From: CAVVFX01 sp963747535
Lineage (GTDB): Bacteria; Acidobacteriota; Terriglobia; Bryobacterales; Bryobacteraceae
Direction: 5' to 3'
Assembly: GCA_963747535.1 (NCBI GenBank)
Contig: CAVVFX010000023.1
Span: forward strand, 372,001-436,000
Length of the DNA stretch: 64,000 nucleotides
How positions within the stretch are numbered: the stretch's first letter is position 1; the number at the start of each line of letters is the position of its first letter. Under the pieces are notes generated by a model. That model ran no database searches, was not told the origin of the DNA, and saw nothing but the letters and a program-made list of their open reading frames with translations. Below, one piece after another: positions 1 to 9,006 of this stretch. Position numbers and translations under genes: made by a program.

Positions 1-444
1 TACGTCTCGATGTACAAGTACTTCAACGCAGCGAGCGGAGCCGTGCTCGCCGGCAGAAAGGAATTGCTCGCCGACCTCTATCAGACACGCCGTATGTTCG
101 GGGGTGGATTACAGCAGGTCTGGCCATTTGCCGCAGTTGCACTGCATTATATGGAGGGATTCGAGCAGCGCTTTCGCGCGGCCGTAGATACTTCCGAACA
201 GGTGATCGCGATGCTATCCGGCGATGGGCATTTCAAAGTGGAGCGAATTCCGCATGGCACTAATATCTTTCGACTGCGAGTCGAAGACGTGAATGCTCAG
301 GTCTATCAAGGCCGCCTCGAGGAGGCCGGCATTTCGGCGAGATTTCCTGTTAGCAACGATTGGTTTACTTTACAGGTGAATGAGACATGGGGGCGCGTCC
401 CGGCGGCTGAGATTGTAAGAAGGTTCAAAAAAGCTCTGGGCTAA
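1..444 (+). CDS. Beta-eliminating lyase / low-specificity L-threonine aldolase family protein, 5'-truncated
   Basis: The C-terminal part of a fold-type I PLP enzyme enters from the left edge, so the start codon lies outside the window. The frame is open from base 1. The segment YKYFNAASGAVLAG matches the PLP-lysine region of the threonine aldolase family (usually SKxxxAPxGSxLAG), and RRMFGGGLQQ matches the following conserved Gly-rich segment. The family cleaves L-threonine or L-allo-threonine to glycine and acetaldehyde. The nearby kbl gene on the other strand also handles threonine-derived carbon, which suits this role. Substrate specificity cannot be fixed from this fragment; another beta-eliminating lyase is possible. 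Confidence 0.75.
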   Translation, partial: YVSMYKYFNAASGAVLAGRKELLADLYQTRRMFGGGLQQVWPFAAVALHYMEGFEQRFRAAVDTSEQVIAMLSGDGHFKVERIPHGTNIFRLRVEDVNAQVYQGRLEEAGISARFPVSNDWFTLQVNETWGRVPAAEIVRRFKKALG

Positions 445-619
445 CACGGAGAAGGTTGTTAAGTTGCGCTGATGTTTCAGACTTCACGGTCTGGTACCGA
501 GTTGTTAAAACATATTAAACATTAGTGTTTTGTGACGTTTTCCCCTGCTGCCCGTAACTTTCGGCGGTTCATGATCATCTTACTAATCGGAAGCAGCAAA
601 TTAAAATTCGGAGATAGTC

Positions 620-943
620 ATGAAGATCAATTTTCTTATCGGTTTTGCAATTCTCGGTCTTTCCCTCGCCAGCGCCAAGAGCTATGAAATCAATGTCGAT
701 AGCGTATCCAAGGTCGGCGACGTCCAACTCCAACCGGGCGCTTACAGAGTGACGCTCGACGGTTCCAGGGTGAAGTTCACCAAAGAGGATTCGGGTAAGT
801 GGGTCGAAACCAATGGCACCATTGAGAATAGTGCCAAGGCCAAGTTCGATGCGACTGCGCTCGAAACGGAGCAGAACAACGGCGTAACCACGGTCCACGA
901 AATCGACCTCGGTGGCACACACACCGACATTAAGTTCCAGTAA
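620..943 (+). CDS. Small secreted protein of unknown function (107 aa)
   Basis: The protein has an N-terminal signal peptide: MK, a hydrophobic core to about residue 16, then a likely cleavage after the Ala-Ser-Ala stretch. The mature part of about 88 residues is predicted to be beta-rich. GGAG lies 8 bases before the ATG. I do not recognise a named domain, but short secreted proteins of this style (VGDVQLQPGAYRVTLDG, then KFTKEDSGKWVE) are common in Acidobacteriota. It stands alone on the plus strand, and an AT-rich stretch at about 500-535 upstream could hold its promoter. Real gene likely; function unknown. Confidence 0.7.
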   Translation: MKINFLIGFAILGLSLASAKSYEINVDSVSKVGDVQLQPGAYRVTLDGSRVKFTKEDSGKWVETNGTIENSAKAKFDATALETEQNNGVTTVHEIDLGGTHTDIKFQ

Positions 944-1042
944 CCTTCGTCGGTCATTTGAATCATCCTCCAAGAAACCACGAGGCAGACGGCCCACGCG
1001 CACCGTCTGCCTTGTTTGCATTTTAGATACATAGACTCAACC

Positions 1043-1064
1043 CCCTCACGGTCGCGGCTCAGTA
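1043..1064 (+). repeat. Copy 1 of a dispersed 22-bp extragenic repeat
   Basis: A 22-bp sequence containing CGGTCGCGGCTCAGTA lies just after the stop codon of kbl (minus strand). It occurs as an exact inverted copy at 27698-27719 and as a diverged copy at 10331-10352. All three are between genes. Confidence 0.75.
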
Positions 1065-1072
1065 AGTGGGGC

Positions 1073-2251
1073 TCAGGAACTGCTTAGCTTCACTGCCGCG
1101 AACTGTCGCACGGCGAACTCCAGTTCCTCGCGAGTGTGCGCAGCCGACAGTTGAACTCGAATCCTGGCCTTCCCTTGCGGCACGACAGGATACGAGAATC
1201 CGACCACATACACGCCGCGTTCCAGCAGGGCGTCGGCCATCTTCGTCGCCAGCACGGCATCGCCCAGCAGAATCGGCACAATCGGATGCTCACCCGGCAC
1301 GATATTGAATCCGTCGGCCGTCATCCTGTCCCGGAAGAAACGCGTATTGTCATGCAGCCGTTCGCGTAACTCCCCGGATGAAGAAACCAGCTCGAGCACC
1401 TTCAAGGATGCCGCTACGATAGGCGGAGCCACGGAATTCGAAAATAAATACGGCCGCGACCGTTGGCGCAGGAGTTCGATTATCTCGCGGCGCCCGCTCG
1501 TATATCCTCCGCTCGCGCCGCCCAAAGCTTTCCCCAGCGTCCCTGTGAGAATATCGATCCGCCCCATGACATGGTGGTAATCATGGGTCCCGCGTCCCGA
1601 CTTCCCCATGAAACCAACCGCGTGTGAATCGTCCACCATCACCATCGCATCGTACTTTTCGGCGAGATCGCAGATCTCCGGCAGCCGGGCGATAAATCCG
1701 TCCATGGAGAAAACACCATCGGTGGCAATGAGTCGACGGCGTGCACCGGAGGCCTGTTTGAGCCGGTCCTCAAGCTCCGCCATGTCGCCGTTCTTGTAAC
1801 GGAATCGTGCAGCCTTGGACAGCCGGACGCCGTCGATGATGCTGGCGTGGTTCAATTCATCAGAAATGACCGCATCCTCAGCTTCCAGCAGCGTCTCGAA
1901 CAGTCCTCCGTTGGCGTCGAAGCAGGAACTGTAGAGAATAGTGTCCTCGGTGCCCAGAAAATCGCTGAGGCGCTCTTCGAGTTGCTTGTGAATCCCTTGC
2001 GTCCCGCAGATGAAGCGCACGCTGGCCAAGCCATAGCCCCACCGGTCCAACGCTTCATGCGCGGCTGCAACGATGGCGGGATGACGAGCGAGTCCGAGAT
2101 AATTATTCGCGCAGAGATTGAGGACCTCGCCGCGCGCCACCCGAATCTCCGCCCCCTGCGGTGTCTCGATTACCCGCTCCCGCTTATAAAGTCCAGCCGA
2201 CCTGATAGCGGCAAGCTGAGCCTGAAGATCCTGCTGAATCGCCCCGTACAT
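1073..2251 (-). CDS. kbl: 2-amino-3-ketobutyrate CoA ligase (glycine C-acetyltransferase)
   Basis: This PLP enzyme of the alpha-oxoamine synthase family joins 2-amino-3-oxobutyrate and CoA to give glycine and acetyl-CoA, the second step of threonine breakdown after threonine dehydrogenase. The length of 392 residues is normal (about 395-400). Conserved features include CANNYLGLA at about 47-55, DELNHAS with His134, VDDSHAVG at 206-213 and the PLP-binding Lys241 in GTLGKALGG. The start is supported by AGGAG a few bases upstream of the ATG at 2251. No threonine dehydrogenase is visible in the window, but an aldolase-family lyase gene ends 630 bases away. Other members such as BioF and 5-aminolevulinate synthase fit less well. 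Confidence 0.93.
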   Translation of the reverse strand: MYGAIQQDLQAQLAAIRSAGLYKRERVIETPQGAEIRVARGEVLNLCANNYLGLARHPAIVAAAHEALDRWGYGLASVRFICGTQGIHKQLEERLSDFLGTEDTILYSSCFDANGGLFETLLEAEDAVISDELNHASIIDGVRLSKAARFRYKNGDMAELEDRLKQASGARRRLIATDGVFSMDGFIARLPEICDLAEKYDAMVMVDDSHAVGFMGKSGRGTHDYHHVMGRIDILTGTLGKALGGASGGYTSGRREIIELLRQRSRPYLFSNSVAPPIVAASLKVLELVSSSGELRERLHDNTRFFRDRMTADGFNIVPGEHPIVPILLGDAVLATKMADALLERGVYVVGFSYPVVPQGKARIRVQLSAAHTREELEFAVRQFAAVKLSSS

Positions 2252-2264
2252 ACTAACTCCTCTT

Positions 2265-2289
2265 ATTCGTGTTCATTCGTGTTCATTCA
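2265..2289. repeat. Direct decamer repeat TTCGTGTTCA, copy near kbl
   Basis: The decamer TTCGTGTTCA is repeated twice with a partial third unit, between kbl and the metallophosphoesterase gene upstream of it. The same 24-base core recurs exactly at 41049-41076, between gltB and gltD. Confidence 0.7.
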
Positions 2290-2309
2290 TGGCCAAATGT
2301 ATTTCGCCT

Positions 2310-3053
2310 TCATTTCCCAATAGCCAACCGCGCGGCCAGCAGTTCGGGCAATCCAGCCTCCCGAATTTTCCGCTGTGTCGATTCCACATCGTAGGGCACG
2401 CGGTGGTAATAAACAATGTCGGCATCCGTATCGTAGACCGCGTAAGCCGCTCGATGATCACCATCGCGCGGTTGCCCGACTGAGCCCGGATTGATCAGGT
2501 ATGCGCATTCCGGATCGATCTCCAGCAGGTAGTGCGTTTGCCATTCCGGATGTAAGCGGCCAATCGATTCGACCTGCTCGCTGCGCCATCGAAAGCCACC
2601 CTGGAGGTGAGTATGCCCGAAGAAAAGCAATGACGATTCGGCATACGGAAACGCCCCGAACGCGTCCGTGGCGTTCACCAGATAGTCGTCTTCGTCTACC
2701 GGAGAACCGTGGATCAGCTGAAAGCTCCCCACCGGGACTGGACCCATCGGAAGGCTGCGGATGAACTCAGCGTTTTCCGGAGTCAACTGGCTCATGGTCC
2801 AGACACTGGCCGCCTGTGCTATCGGATTAAACCACTCCAGGTCTTCCATGCCGACGCATGCCCGGTCGTGATTCCCGCGAACCGTGGCCCTGACGTGGAT
2901 GCGCACCCAATCGACCACCGGGTTGGGGTCAGCCCCGTAACCCACCAGGTCACCGCAGCAGACAACCTCGTCGTACTTGCCGGCAGCGTCCTCCAGTACC
3001 GACTGGAGCGCCTCCCAATTACTGTGTAGATCGCTGATGACCAGATAGCGCAC
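2310..3053 (-). CDS. Metallophosphoesterase, YfcE/MJ0936-like
   Basis: This is a cytoplasmic calcineurin-like phosphoesterase of 247 residues. The five metal-binding motifs appear in order: DLHSN at about 8-12, GDLVGYG at about 35-41, GNHDRA at about 61-66, HGSP and GHTHLQGG. The NPGSVGQPRDG segment near 190-200 is typical of the YfcE/MJ0936 class, which hydrolyses phosphodiesters or nucleotides; the natural substrate is unknown. It starts 7 bases after the stop of the upstream metallophosphoesterase gene, so the two are almost certainly co-transcribed. kbl follows 58 bases downstream on the same strand and could belong to the same transcript. Confidence 0.88.
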   Translation of the reverse strand: MRYLVISDLHSNWEALQSVLEDAAGKYDEVVCCGDLVGYGADPNPVVDWVRIHVRATVRGNHDRACVGMEDLEWFNPIAQAASVWTMSQLTPENAEFIRSLPMGPVPVGSFQLIHGSPVDEDDYLVNATDAFGAFPYAESSLLFFGHTHLQGGFRWRSEQVESIGRLHPEWQTHYLLEIDPECAYLINPGSVGQPRDGDHRAAYAVYDTDADIVYYHRVPYDVESTQRKIREAGLPELLAARLAIGK

Positions 3054-3060
3054 GGGAGAT

Positions 3061-4254
3061 CTAGACTGACGGCCCTTTCACCAGGCGAATGAGTGTGATC
3101 TCAGGAGGGGCGCCAATGCGAGCCGGAATTCCGATGGTGCCAATGCCGCGAGTCACATAGCACGCCGCGCGGCCCAGTTGGTAGAAGCCCGAAACATAGC
3201 GCGTGTAGACCCGTGCCAGGTTGAGCGTCTGGTTCAAAATCTCCACTGTTACCTGCCCCCCATGCGTGTGCCCGGAGAGAGTGACATCCCACCCCTGCCG
3301 CGCCGCGGTAGGAAATACATCGGGATTGTGGGACAGCAGAATGTTGACTGATCCCGGGCGGATCAGTGACTCCGCACCGGGAAGGTAGTGATTGCGATTC
3401 TGAAACGGCTGATAATCGACTCCGCCGAAATTGAGTTCAGCCGACCCGTACCGCAGGGACTCCGCCTGCATGCGAAGGAAGTCCACGCCGCGTTTTGCGC
3501 CATTCACATCCACATAGTCTTCCAGCCGGGAGTAGCGCTCATGATTCCCGAGACATCCCAGAATCCGGTCCGCGCGAAGCCGCGCGCATTGCCTCAACGC
3601 AAGATCTACCGGATCTGCCTCGGAGGAAATCAGATCACCAGTGACCAAGGCGATGTCCGGACGCAATTCGTTGGCGGCGTCGATCACGCGAGCCAGTTGC
3701 TCTTCGCTGAGAAAAGGTCCGAGATGCAAATCACTCAGTTGGACAATGCGAAGGCGCTCGAGGTCGCGTGGGAGGTTCGGAACAGGGATCTCGATCTCCT
3801 GGACGCCAAAATCGGTGCGTCCCACCGTCGCTCCATACCCTGCAATCACAAACGGCGCCGCAACCGCCAACTTGCCGGCAGTGACGATCAGCTTGCGGCG
3901 TTCAGGCTGATGTTCAGCGGAGACGCGGCTGGCAGCGAATCTGGCTAGAAAGTACAACGCTACTGCGGGGGTCGAACTGAAGCACCACAGAAACGTCACG
4001 ACTTTTGCAAAGCCCACGTTTCGCCACCCGAAGGTCCGGGCAAGAGGCGCAGCGAAACGGGCGAAATCCGCCAGCGCACCGACCATGAAAATCGCGCCCA
4101 GCGACAGAAAACCTATCGCTATCAGCCCGACGATCCATCTCGAGTATCGCTGATGGGCGCGCCGCAGCGCCAGCCAGGCAATAGCACATTGCGCCGCGCC
4201 CATCAGCGGCAGAATGAGAAAATCCGTGAAATGCGGGTTGGTAGGAGAGACCAA
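3061..4254 (-). CDS. Membrane-anchored metallophosphoesterase, YkuE-like
   Basis: The N-terminal half carries about three or four hydrophobic segments (about 10-30, 37-60, 85-110 and 127-145). A calcineurin-like phosphoesterase domain follows from about residue 165. The motifs are LSDLHLGP, TGDLIS, GNHERY, SHNPDVF and SGHTHGGQ, the last being typical of the YkuE/LpxG class. The catalytic domain probably sits at the membrane face; some family members cleave UDP-diacylglucosamine, others have unknown lipid or nucleotide substrates. It is the first gene of the minus-strand operon with 2310-3053. Total length of 397 residues is normal for the integral-membrane type. Confidence 0.88.
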   Translation of the reverse strand: MVSPTNPHFTDFLILPLMGAAQCAIAWLALRRAHQRYSRWIVGLIAIGFLSLGAIFMVGALADFARFAAPLARTFGWRNVGFAKVVTFLWCFSSTPAVALYFLARFAASRVSAEHQPERRKLIVTAGKLAVAAPFVIAGYGATVGRTDFGVQEIEIPVPNLPRDLERLRIVQLSDLHLGPFLSEEQLARVIDAANELRPDIALVTGDLISSEADPVDLALRQCARLRADRILGCLGNHERYSRLEDYVDVNGAKRGVDFLRMQAESLRYGSAELNFGGVDYQPFQNRNHYLPGAESLIRPGSVNILLSHNPDVFPTAARQGWDVTLSGHTHGGQVTVEILNQTLNLARVYTRYVSGFYQLGRAACYVTRGIGTIGIPARIGAPPEITLIRLVKGPSV

Positions 4255-4298
4255 CTCCTATTTTAAGCCTTGTGTGACGGACTTTAGTGTATCCGCAT

Positions 4299-4325
4299 GG
4301 CAGACCATGTCTTTTCGTGGTCTGC
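4299..4325. repeat. Extragenic palindrome with GGCAGACCA stem
   Basis: GCAGACCA at 4300-4307 pairs perfectly with TGGTCTGC at 4318-4325. It lies between the divergent phosphoesterase and peptidase genes. The decamer GGCAGACCAT also occurs at 49869-49878 and 62796-62805, both after stop codons, so this is one member of a small dispersed family. Confidence 0.6.
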
Positions 4326-4397
4326 TGGCCGCGCGTGTTACCCGTCATCGGAGGTTCTTTCGGGCTCCTGCCGAGTGCGCTGCTAAGCTAACAACAC

Positions 4398-6321
4398 GTG
4401 AAGACCGCGCCCTATGGTTCCTGGCCATCGCCGATCACCTCCGACCTGATCGTCGCGCAATCCGTCGGACTGTCTGAAATACGCCTGGACGGCGGCAACA
4501 TCTACTGGCTGGAATCGCGTCCCTACGAGGCCGGACGCAGCGTCGTCGTCAGCCAGAGCACGGGAAAGGATCTGGTCCCCCCGCCTTTCAATGTTCGGAC
4601 TAAGGTCCACGAATACGGCGGTGGCGCATGGACTGTATCGGATGGCACGCTGTATTTTTCTAACTTCGCCGATCAGCGGCTGTACTCACTGAAACCTGGT
4701 GCGTCTGAACCGCAACCGCTCACCGACGCGGGCCCGATGCGCTATGCCGATGGCGTGATCGACAGCGTTGATGGAAAACCGGCGGCATGGGTGGGCGTGC
4801 GCGAAGATCACTCCGTCGCGAGTCGCGAACCGGAGAATACTCTTGTCCGCATCGACGCAAACGGCGTTCGCATTCTCGCGTCCGGTCATGATTTTTATTC
4901 TTCGCCACGCCTTTCGCCCGCCCTCCCGTCCGGCTCCCGCTGGTTAGCTTATCTGGCGTGGGACCACCCTCGCATGCCGTGGGTCGGAACCGCGCTCTAC
5001 GTAGTGGAATTGTCGGAAGACGGGATGCCGGCCGGCGAGCCGCTGGTTATTGCGGGTGGAGAAAAGGAATCGGTATTGCAACCCGAATGGGCGCTGGAGA
5101 GTTCAGACCTGTTCTTCATTTCCGATCGCACTGGCTGGTGGAACATTTATCGCTACGCATGGCGCACAGAGAAGATTGACGCCGTTGCGCCTATGGAGGC
5201 CGAATTCGGCCAGGCGCAGTGGGTCTTCGGGATGTCGACTTACGGGTTCGCCGGGCCTGGACGCCTGGTCTGCGCGTATGCGTCGAAGGGTCTTGGACAT
5301 CTCGCCGTCATCGACCTTCGTTCAGGCGCGCTTCACTCCTCTCGAACTCCCTTACACTGATTACTCATCGGTGCGGGCCCACGGCGACGCACTGGTCTTC
5401 CGCGCCGGGTCTGCCACCATACCCGCCAGTTTCGTGCTGCTCGACCTGGCAACGCAAAAGCTGCAGACTCTGAGAAAGTCCACTGACATCGCTGACGATC
5501 CGGATCTGGCGCGATATTTCACCAGGGTTGAAGCGATCGAATTTCCGACCGACGGAGATCGCACGGCGTTCGGGTTGTACTATCCGGCGTCCCATCCCGA
5601 GTATCAGGCGCCGGGCGCCGAAAAGCCGCCGCTGCTGGTGAAGTGCCATGGCGGACCGACGGCAGCGGCATCCAGCACTCTCGACCTGCGAATTCAGTAT
5701 TGGACCAGCCGTGGAATCTCGGTTCTGGACGTGAACTACGGCGGCAGCACGGGTTTCGGCCGAGCCTATCGCGAGCGGCTGGATGGAAACTGGGGCATCG
5801 TGGACGTGAACGATTGCATCAACGGCGCCCGCTTCCTGGCCCAATGCGGTCTCGTCGATGGCGTGCGTAGCGTCATTACCGGAGGTAGCGCGGGAGGCTA
5901 TACGACGCTGGCGGCGCTTACTTTCCACAACTATTTCCGCGGCGGAGCGAGCTACTATGGCGTCAGCGACCTCGCCGCACTCGCGCGGGATACGCACAAG
6001 TTTGAATCCCGGTACCTGGACCTGGTTGTGGGTCCTTATCCGGAGCGTGCAGACTTGTATCGCGAACGTTCACCGGTTGCTTACGTCGAACGGCTATCCG
6101 TTCCGGTGATCTTTTTCCAGGGTGACGAAGACAAGGTAGTTCCGCCCAACCAGACCGAGGCCATGGTGGAAGCGCTTCGCAGCAACGGAATCCCGGTTGC
6201 GTACCTGTTGTTCTCCGGCGAGCAACATGGCTTTCGCAAGGCGGAAAACATCAAGCGCGCGCTCGATGCAGAACTCTATTTCTACGCGACCAACGTCTTT
6301 CGCTGTGCCCTGGCATTTTAA
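4398..6321 (+). pseudogene. S9 family (prolyl oligopeptidase/acylaminoacyl peptidase) serine peptidase, frameshifted
   Basis: Two frames together encode one S9 peptidase of about 640 residues. The first runs from GTG 4398 to a stop at 5360 and holds the N-terminal beta-propeller. The homology then moves to the next frame, which stays open to 6321. The shift falls at the GC run near 5324-5332, where a 2-base loss or 1-base gain restores continuity (IDLRSGA, then RFTPLELP). The catalytic half is intact: Ser in GGSAGGYTTL (about residue 497 of the restored protein), Asp in QGDEDKVVPP and His in SGEQHGFRKA. A sequencing error or a very recent mutation is as likely as real decay, because both halves are otherwise well conserved. 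Confidence 0.85.
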
Positions 6322-6329
6322 GACTGCCG

Positions 6330-7211
6330 TCAATCCGCGCCAGCCAGCCGCTTCAAAGCCTCGACGTTCCGGCGGTCATCTCCCTCCTCATCCACCGGAG
6401 TCTCCAAAATAAAAGGCTTCCCCCGCAACTTCGGATGCTGCAGAATGCGGCTGAATCCCCGTTCGCCAATATGGCCTTCGCCGATGTTGGCGTGACGATC
6501 CACGCGCGAACCCAGCGGTTGCTTCGAATCGTTGGCGTGGATGAGGCACACCTGGTCGAGCCCGAGAACTTTGTCAACGTGCGCCACTGTGGAATTGAGT
6601 CCCGACTTAGCGGCGATGTTGAACCCGGCGGCGAGCAGATGGCAGGTGTCCAGGCAATAACCTAGGTTCAAGTCGGACTCCCGGGCAGTCAGTTCTCGAA
6701 TGCATTGCAGTTCCTCGAGTTTGCCGCCGATCTGCGCGCCGGCTCCCACGGTGTTTTCGAGCAGCACGGTCAAGCCTCCGAGTTTGAGGCCTTGGGCCGC
6801 CTCCACCATTCCGAAGACAAACGCCGCCAGTCCCTCCTGCAGCGATTGACCCTTGTAATTGCCGGGATGCAGCACCAGATACTCGGCGCCGAGCATCGCG
6901 GCCCGTTCCAGTTCGCCGCGGAAACCGGCGATGGATTTTTCGCGAATGACCGGATCGAGTGTCGCGAGATTGATGAGATAGCTGCAATGGATAGCCAAGG
7001 GATAGAGGTCGAACTTCTCCCGGGCCTTGCACAGCAAGCGTATCGCACTGCGCACCGGCGGGACCGCGCGCCACATGCGCGGGCTGGCGGAAAAGATCTG
7101 AAAAGTATTTGCGCCCAGGTCGGCAGCTTTTATGGCCGCGTTTTCGAGAGATTTCGCGCATGAGGTATGGATGCCGATTCGCACGCTCTCATGGTACGGC
7201 ATGACAATCAC
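6330..7211 (-). CDS. nfo: Deoxyribonuclease IV (endonuclease IV, AP endonuclease)
   Basis: This zinc enzyme cuts DNA 5' of abasic sites in base-excision repair. The metal ligands of the family can be read in order: His in HCSYLINLA, His in LVLHPGN, Glu in LLENTVGAG, Asp and His in CLDTCHLLAAG, His in LIHAND, Asp and His in VDRHANIGEG, and Glu in FILETPVD. Length of 293 residues is usual. The true start could be the second Met (MPYHESVRIG), which fits the family's N-terminus better. It converges with the S9 peptidase gene 8 bases away and is divergent from the secreted-protein gene at 7271. Confidence 0.93.
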   Translation of the reverse strand: MIVMPYHESVRIGIHTSCAKSLENAAIKAADLGANTFQIFSASPRMWRAVPPVRSAIRLLCKAREKFDLYPLAIHCSYLINLATLDPVIREKSIAGFRGELERAAMLGAEYLVLHPGNYKGQSLQEGLAAFVFGMVEAAQGLKLGGLTVLLENTVGAGAQIGGKLEELQCIRELTARESDLNLGYCLDTCHLLAAGFNIAAKSGLNSTVAHVDKVLGLDQVCLIHANDSKQPLGSRVDRHANIGEGHIGERGFSRILQHPKLRGKPFILETPVDEEGDDRRNVEALKRLAGAD

Positions 7212-7212
7212 G

Positions 7213-7230
7213 AGTTACCGATTCGTAACT
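7213..7230. promoter_or_regulatory. Perfect 6-bp dyad between divergent genes (possible operator)
   Basis: AGTTAC and GTAACT are separated by CGATTC, in the 59-base gap between nfo and the secreted-protein gene at 7271. The position and symmetry fit a repressor site, but no binding protein is known. Confidence 0.3.
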
Positions 7231-7270
7231 TATTTTTAGCTGTTTTGAAATACGCGCTTGCTATCTTAGC

Positions 7271-8791
7271 TTGACGCAAATGAATCCCAACAACACGCTC
7301 AAACATTCGAGTTTCCGAAAACCGGCCCATGTGGCGGCTATTGCCATGCTCGCCGGCCTATGCTCCACAGCTTTCGCAGATCCCATCTTTGAAGGCTTCA
7401 TCCCCGGCGACCTGGTGGTGTCGCGCAGTGTTTATATGGGCACTGCCAGCACCGTGACGGTCGGCCAACTCTTACCTCCAAACTGCCCGTCCACGGCTAC
7501 GGGTTGCAACATCCTGGCCACCAATAACGGGACCTACCCGGGTGTATGGAATAACGCTATTGTAGACGGCAGCTTCGGCGTCACGTCCCCGATCTTCCTC
7601 GACCAGATCACGACCGACGGTACGCTCATCAATACGCTCCCGGTTCCCACCAGCATGGTCGTCACGAGCTTTTCTTCAAAGTCGGAAGTTGCCCTGAACC
7701 TATCGCCGGAAGGTGACGTGATGACCTTCATGGGCTACGTTGCGCCGGTAAATGCCATCGATGTCTCGAACGCCAACACGCCCGGTGTTGTCGATCCGAC
7801 CAATCCGGTCGGAGAAAATATCTACCGCGCCGTCGTCCAGGTTTATCCGAGTGGTGCAATGCAGGTCACCGACACCAACTGCTACAGCGGTAACAACGGA
7901 CGGGCCGCGATTCTGGCCAACGGCTACTTCTACATGGTCGGCAATTCAAACAATGGCGGCGGGACCCCGGCAAACGTGGTCGCCTCGACCGGCGTTCAGA
8001 TTGCGGTTCCGGGTCAGGACCCGAGCACGGCACCGCTCGAAATCGGCGACTTCTCGATTACGCAGGTCAATAATCCGGCGACCGGTACACCCTATGCGGC
8101 CGACAAGCTGGGCAAGGATAACAACTTCCGCGGACTGACCTTGTTCGAGAACAATCTTTTCATCACCAAGGGTAGCGGCAGCAACGGAATCAACACCGTT
8201 TATCAGGTGGGCGACCCTCACACGCTGCCGGACGCCATCAACGCCTCCGCCAATCCGATTACCGTTCTGCCCGGATTCCCGACGACGCTCGCGAAGAACG
8301 CCGGCGCGGCCAATCCGTTCGGGCTGTGGTTCGCCAATGCCACCACGCTGTATGTCGCGGACGAAGGCGATGGTACAACGGCTGACGCAGCTACCAGCCA
8401 GGTCGCCGGCTTGGAGAAATGGCTGTTCGTCAACGGCACCTGGCAGTTGGCTTACGTCATGCAGAACGGCCTGAACCTGGGCCAGCAGTACAGCGTGCCG
8501 AACTATCCTACGGCACTGAATCCGGCGACCGACGGGCTACGCAACATCACAGGCCGCAACAACGGTGATGGTACGGTCACTATCTGGGGCGTCACTTCGA
8601 CCGTCAGCGCCAACGGCGATCAGGGCGCGGATCCCAACAAACTGGTGTCGATCACCGATGTTCTGGACAACGCCGACCCGTCTCTCGCGGCCTATGAACC
8701 CTTCACGACCATCAGGTCGGCAGGCTTCGGAGAAGTCCTGCGCGGCGTGTCGTTCACTCCGGGAACCGTGACGTCTCACCGAGCCCGTTAG
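7271..8791 (+). CDS. Secreted protein of unknown function, probably beta-propeller-like
   Basis: A signal peptide is clear: basic start, a hydrophobic stretch around AIAMLAGLCSTAFA and likely cleavage before DPIFEG. The mature part of about 470 residues is rich in Gly, Asn, Thr and Val and has repeated short segments of propeller type (GYFYMVGNSNNGG, LFENNLFITKGSG, NATTLYVADEGDG). The latter resemble NHL-like blades but I cannot count them reliably. There is no anchor at the C-terminus, so it is likely periplasmic or released. A TTG at 7271 opens the frame; the ATG at 7280 is an equally plausible start. Function unknown. Confidence 0.72.
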   Translation: MTQMNPNNTLKHSSFRKPAHVAAIAMLAGLCSTAFADPIFEGFIPGDLVVSRSVYMGTASTVTVGQLLPPNCPSTATGCNILATNNGTYPGVWNNAIVDGSFGVTSPIFLDQITTDGTLINTLPVPTSMVVTSFSSKSEVALNLSPEGDVMTFMGYVAPVNAIDVSNANTPGVVDPTNPVGENIYRAVVQVYPSGAMQVTDTNCYSGNNGRAAILANGYFYMVGNSNNGGGTPANVVASTGVQIAVPGQDPSTAPLEIGDFSITQVNNPATGTPYAADKLGKDNNFRGLTLFENNLFITKGSGSNGINTVYQVGDPHTLPDAINASANPITVLPGFPTTLAKNAGAANPFGLWFANATTLYVADEGDGTTADAATSQVAGLEKWLFVNGTWQLAYVMQNGLNLGQQYSVPNYPTALNPATDGLRNITGRNNGDGTVTIWGVTSTVSANGDQGADPNKLVSITDVLDNADPSLAAYEPFTTIRSAGFGEVLRGVSFTPGTVTSHRAR

Positions 8792-8886
8792 CTCAAAAGC
8801 GATACGTCGCTGCGCCTCTTCGACACGTAACGCGTGACAGCTTGCAGCCTGTGGCAGAAGTCGCAAACAGCTAATTCCTCGTTGTG

Positions 8887-8908
8887 GAGTAGGCGTTTTC
8901 GCCTGCTC
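8887..8908. repeat. Extragenic hairpin (GAGTAGGCG family)
   Basis: A 9-bp stem (one G-T pair) with a TTTT loop lies in the gap between the secreted-protein gene and tyrS. It has the same general form as the palindromes at 10248-10302, 15961-15977 and 21979-22002. It may end transcription of the upstream gene. Confidence 0.5.
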
Positions 8909-9006
8909 TCGCGCGCTGGAGAGACTTCTGGCGCAGGCTGCTAAATTAGCCTCCGAATTCCTGACTTGACAGGCTTTGGTGCCCTCCGGACGCCGGCCCT
9001 TCTACA

